The translations under genes and the position numbers were made by a program. DNA of 33,816 nt, taken from assembly GCF_001189235.2 (NCBI RefSeq), contig NZ_LFIP02000022.1:81-33896 (forward strand), read 5' to 3'. The notes below the pieces were generated by a model, which saw only the letters and a program-made list of their open reading frames with translations, did no database searches and was not told where the DNA came from. Each line of letters starts with the position of its first letter. Positions within the stretch are counted from its first letter, which is position 1. Of this stretch, positions 32,050-33,816 are shown one piece after another. The DNA comes from Bradyrhizobium embrapense (GTDB lineage: Bacteria > Pseudomonadota > Alphaproteobacteria > Rhizobiales > Xanthobacteraceae).

Positions 32050-32520
32050 ATGCAGTATGACCGCATTGACGCCCACATCTTGCAGATCGTTCAAAACGAC
32101 AACCGGCTGACGTCCGATGCGATTGGCGAGATGGTCGGCCTGTCACCTACGGCCTGTCAGCGTCGACTAAAGCGACTCCGCGCAGAGGGGATCATTGAAG
32201 CGGACGTATCAATTGTTTCGACAAAGGCCGCCGGACGGCCGATTCAAATGCTTGTCTTTGTAAACCTTGAACGCGAAAGGTCAGACATCATCGATCGGTT
32301 CAAGAAAGCGATTAAGTCGTCGGCGGAGGTCGTGAATGGCTTCTATGTCACCGGCGATGCCGATTTCGTCCTCTACATAACGTCGCGCACGATGGAGGAA
32401 TATGAACAATTTACGCGAAGGTTCTTCTACGAAAACCCAAACATTAAAGGCTTTAAGACTTTTGTCGTCGTCGATCGCGTAAAGGCTGGGTTTGCCATTC
32501 CGGTGGAAATACCCTCATAA
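32050..32520 (+). CDS. Lrp/AsnC-family transcriptional regulator
   Basis: From the ATG at 32050 (GGAG about 8 bases upstream) the protein has 156 residues, the standard size. The N-terminal helix-turn-helix reads YDRIDAHILQIVQNDNRLTS then IGEMVGLSPTACQRRLKRL. The C-terminal RAM effector domain reads VNGFYVTGDADFVLYITSRT. Longer frames reach 31975 but lack homology. These proteins form octamers or dimers that sense an amino acid or related metabolite. Divergent placement next to the seven-gene run suggests that it regulates that run, responding to a pathway intermediate, as DoeX is thought to do in ectoine catabolism. Confidence 0.95.
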   Translation: MQYDRIDAHILQIVQNDNRLTSDAIGEMVGLSPTACQRRLKRLRAEGIIEADVSIVSTKAAGRPIQMLVFVNLERERSDIIDRFKKAIKSSAEVVNGFYVTGDADFVLYITSRTMEEYEQFTRRFFYENPNIKGFKTFVVVDRVKAGFAIPVEIPS

Positions 32521-32696
32521 CTGGGTGCGAAGGTATACATCGCAGATCATCAGTTTTTGACGCTTTTCCTCGCGCTAAAGCGCACGCAGCAATTTAGCTG
32601 CAATACAACAGAAGTAGCATAGCGTGCTCTCAATTCGCGGCGAGCAGCGTCCATGCGCGCCCCATAGTCCGCAAGTAATTGCCAACAACGATCGTG

Positions 32697-33519
32697 ATGA
32701 ACGAGCCCAAATCCCCGCGCTCCCCTACGGGCGGCCTTGCCGTCCCCTTCCAATTTTCTGCATTTCGACGAATCTGGTTCACGAGCCTGTTTGCGAATGT
32801 TGCGAGGCTCGTACAAAGCGTGGCGCCGCCTGGGCAATGACTCAATTGGCTGCTTCGGCGGACCTGATCGCGCTCGTACAAACTGCCCTACTGATACCGA
32901 TCATGCTGATCGCTTTGCCAGCCGGCGCCATTGCCGATATGCACGATCGGCGGCTAGTGACGCTGACGGCGCTTGCGATCGAGTTGCTCGGATCCGTTAT
33001 TTTGGTGTTGTTTGAGCGGGTTAGGCGTTATTACACCAACTCTTTTGCTGTCATTCTGCTTTTTAATTGGATGCGGCGCCGCCCTGCGAAGCCCGGCTTG
33101 GCAAGCTTCGGTTAGCGAACAGGTCCCGCTTGAAGCGCTCCCGGCCGCGGTAGCGCTCGACGGAATAAGTTATAACGTTGCCCGAAGCGTCGGGCCCGCC
33201 GTCGGCGGAGCTATTGTCGCCCTCGGTGGTGCAAGCGCAGCGTATGCGCTTAGCGCGCTTCTGTATATCCCGCTCTTCGTGGTGCTAGTAAGCTGGGACC
33301 AATAGTGCCCCGCTCGATCCTTCCACGTGTGAGAACTTGGGACGAGCTATCATATCTGGCGTTCGATACGTCGCGCACTCTCCTTCCATTAGGATTGTGT
33401 TGGCGCGCTCCATTGTGACCGGCGCGATTAACGGCTCGGTACTCGCGCTGATGCCCCTCATCGCCCGCGATCTTCTTCGTGGAGGTCCGCTCACCTTCGG
33501 CGTTATCCTTGGATCGTTC
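32697..33519 (+). pseudogene. MFS transporter (MFS_3/EntS-like), N-terminal part, decayed and cut by IS66
   Basis: Translation from ATG 32697 gives MNEPKSPRSP and then FSAFRRIWFTSLFANVARLV. A one-base loss near 32818 shifts the frame to GAAWAMTQLAASADLIALVQ and LPAGAIADMHDRRLV, the motif A loop. A second shift near 33015 leads to FCFLIGCGAALRSPAWQASV and YNVARSVGPAVGGAIVALGG. A third, after a stop near 33303, leads to GRAIISGVRYVA and ALMPLIARDLLRGGPLTFG. The coding sequence then ends at an IS66 terminus at 33520. The rest of the same protein continues at 226 in the left part of the window. At least three lesions exist besides the insertion, so the gene was probably dead or dying already. Confidence 0.82.
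33512..33519. repeat. 8-bp target-site duplication GATCGTTC (right-window copy)
   Basis: This is identical to 218-225. It lies directly outside the IS66 left terminus. It is the second half of the duplication expected from a single IS66 insertion into the MFS gene. Confidence 0.85.
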
Positions 33520-33816
33520 GTACGCCTCCGCTGACGGCCGCCTTGTTTGAGGGAGGCGAGCGCTGCAGGTCCTAGGGGTAGTCCTAGGAGAAGCGCTATG
33601 ACGATATCGCGGGCAGAGGTGATCACATCGGTAGAGCGGCGGCGGCGGTGGTCGCGAGATGAGAAGGAACGGCTAGTTGCAGCATCGCTCGAGCCTGGAG
33701 CCACTGTTTCCGAGGTGGCTCGCATGGCCGGCCTTCATGTGAGCCAGCTGTTCCGGTGGCGCAAAGAGCTTTGCAAGCAGGGAGAGACGAGTATAGCTCC
33801 GTTCGTGCCGGTCGAA
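33520..33816 (+). mobile_element. IS66-family element, 5' (left) end, cut by window end
   Basis: The left terminus begins GTACGCCTCCGCTGACGG and pairs imperfectly with the right terminus ending at 217 (18 of 23 bases). About 78 bp of leader follow, then tnpA. Orientation is plus, the same as the 3' end at the window start. Terminus sequence, orientation and target duplication all agree with the two pieces being the ends of one element type at one insertion site. Confidence 0.85.
33598..33816 (+). CDS. tnpA: IS66-family accessory protein TnpA, N-terminal 73 residues (partial)
   Basis: The frame starts MTISRAEVITSVERRRRWSR and continues DEKERLVAASLEPGATVSEV and ARMAGLHVSQLFRWRKEL, the helix-turn-helix domain of IS66 TnpA. 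AGGAG lies about 7 bases before the ATG. The frame is open to the window end. It is clearly different from the tnpA remnants at 1553 and 4489, so at least two IS66 types are present. It is required together with TnpB and TnpC for transposition. Confidence 0.88.
   Translation, partial: MTISRAEVITSVERRRRWSRDEKERLVAASLEPGATVSEVARMAGLHVSQLFRWRKELCKQGETSIAPFVPVE

Noticed and set aside
21354..32520. A plain ectoine-degradation cluster
   Set aside because: No DoeB/EutE-type deacetylase, EutB or EutC is present, and the folate demethylation genes and methylaspartase have no role in that pathway.
1..33816. Plasmid or phage replicon
   Set aside because: No replication, partition, conjugation or phage structural gene was found. 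The circular permutation alone does not prove an autonomous replicon.
1..33816. CRISPR array or tRNA-type attachment site
   Set aside because: No regularly spaced repeats and no tRNA-like cloverleaf sequence were seen by eye.

Overview
The window looks like an accessory island of a rhizobial alphaproteobacterium, most likely Bradyrhizobium or a close relative. This is inferred from the Bradyrhizobium/Rhodopseudomonas-type electron transfer flavoprotein pair, the mix of IS66, IS481 and IS110 debris with a large serine recombinase, and the set of amine and amino-acid catabolic genes. No rRNA, tRNA, CRISPR array or plasmid replication gene was recognised.

Layout. 1-1010: the 3' end of an IS66 element, then the C-terminal half of a decayed MFS transporter gene. 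1100-4569: transposon debris. This is an IS481 transposase remnant, then two IS66 left ends in inverted orientation (termini at 1464 and 4569) bracketing a frameshifted large serine recombinase. 5368-6756: an intact M20 dipeptidase-like gene. 6880-8720: an IS66 tnpC remnant split by an IS110-family transposase gene that carries two in-frame TGA codons. 8761-11246 (minus): crotonase-etfB-etfA. 11790-12875 (plus): an MDR reductase. 12955-14457 (minus): a malonyl-CoA synthetase-like ligase. 14688-17766 (minus): a complete polar amino-acid ABC importer (binding protein, two permeases, ATPase). 17985-21146: two divergent MmgE/PrpD paralogues. 21354-31674 (minus): a seven-gene run of class III aminotransferase, semialdehyde dehydrogenase, methylaspartate ammonia-lyase, folD, a dimethylglycine-dehydrogenase-like flavoprotein, purU and an ectoine-hydrolase-like M24 enzyme. 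32050-32520 (plus): a divergent Lrp/AsnC regulator. 32697-33519: the N-terminal part of the decayed MFS gene, cut by the 5' end of an IS66 element that runs off the window.

How the genes may work together (inference). The importer would bring in a nitrogenous solute and the M24 and/or M20 enzymes would open or hydrolyse it. The FAD/GcvT-type enzyme would remove an N-methyl group onto tetrahydrofolate. FolD and PurU would carry that carbon to formate and regenerate folate. The aminotransferase, aldehyde dehydrogenase and methylaspartase would process the remaining carbon skeleton. The flavoprotein-folD-purU trio recalls the methylaminobutyrate oxidase module of nicotine catabolism on plasmid pAO1. 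The M24 enzyme, importer type, aminotransferase, dehydrogenase and AsnC regulator recall ectoine catabolism. The whole combination matches no pathway I know, so the substrate is open.

Structural surprise. The two MFS halves at opposite window ends are parts of one gene. They share the same 8-bp target duplication (GATCGTTC), abut opposite ends of an IS66 element, and the reading frame is restored exactly when they are joined. The 33.8-kb segment is therefore circularly permuted around an IS66 insertion. It must be a circle opened in the IS, a tandem repeat unit, or a circle integrated by recombination into another IS66 copy.
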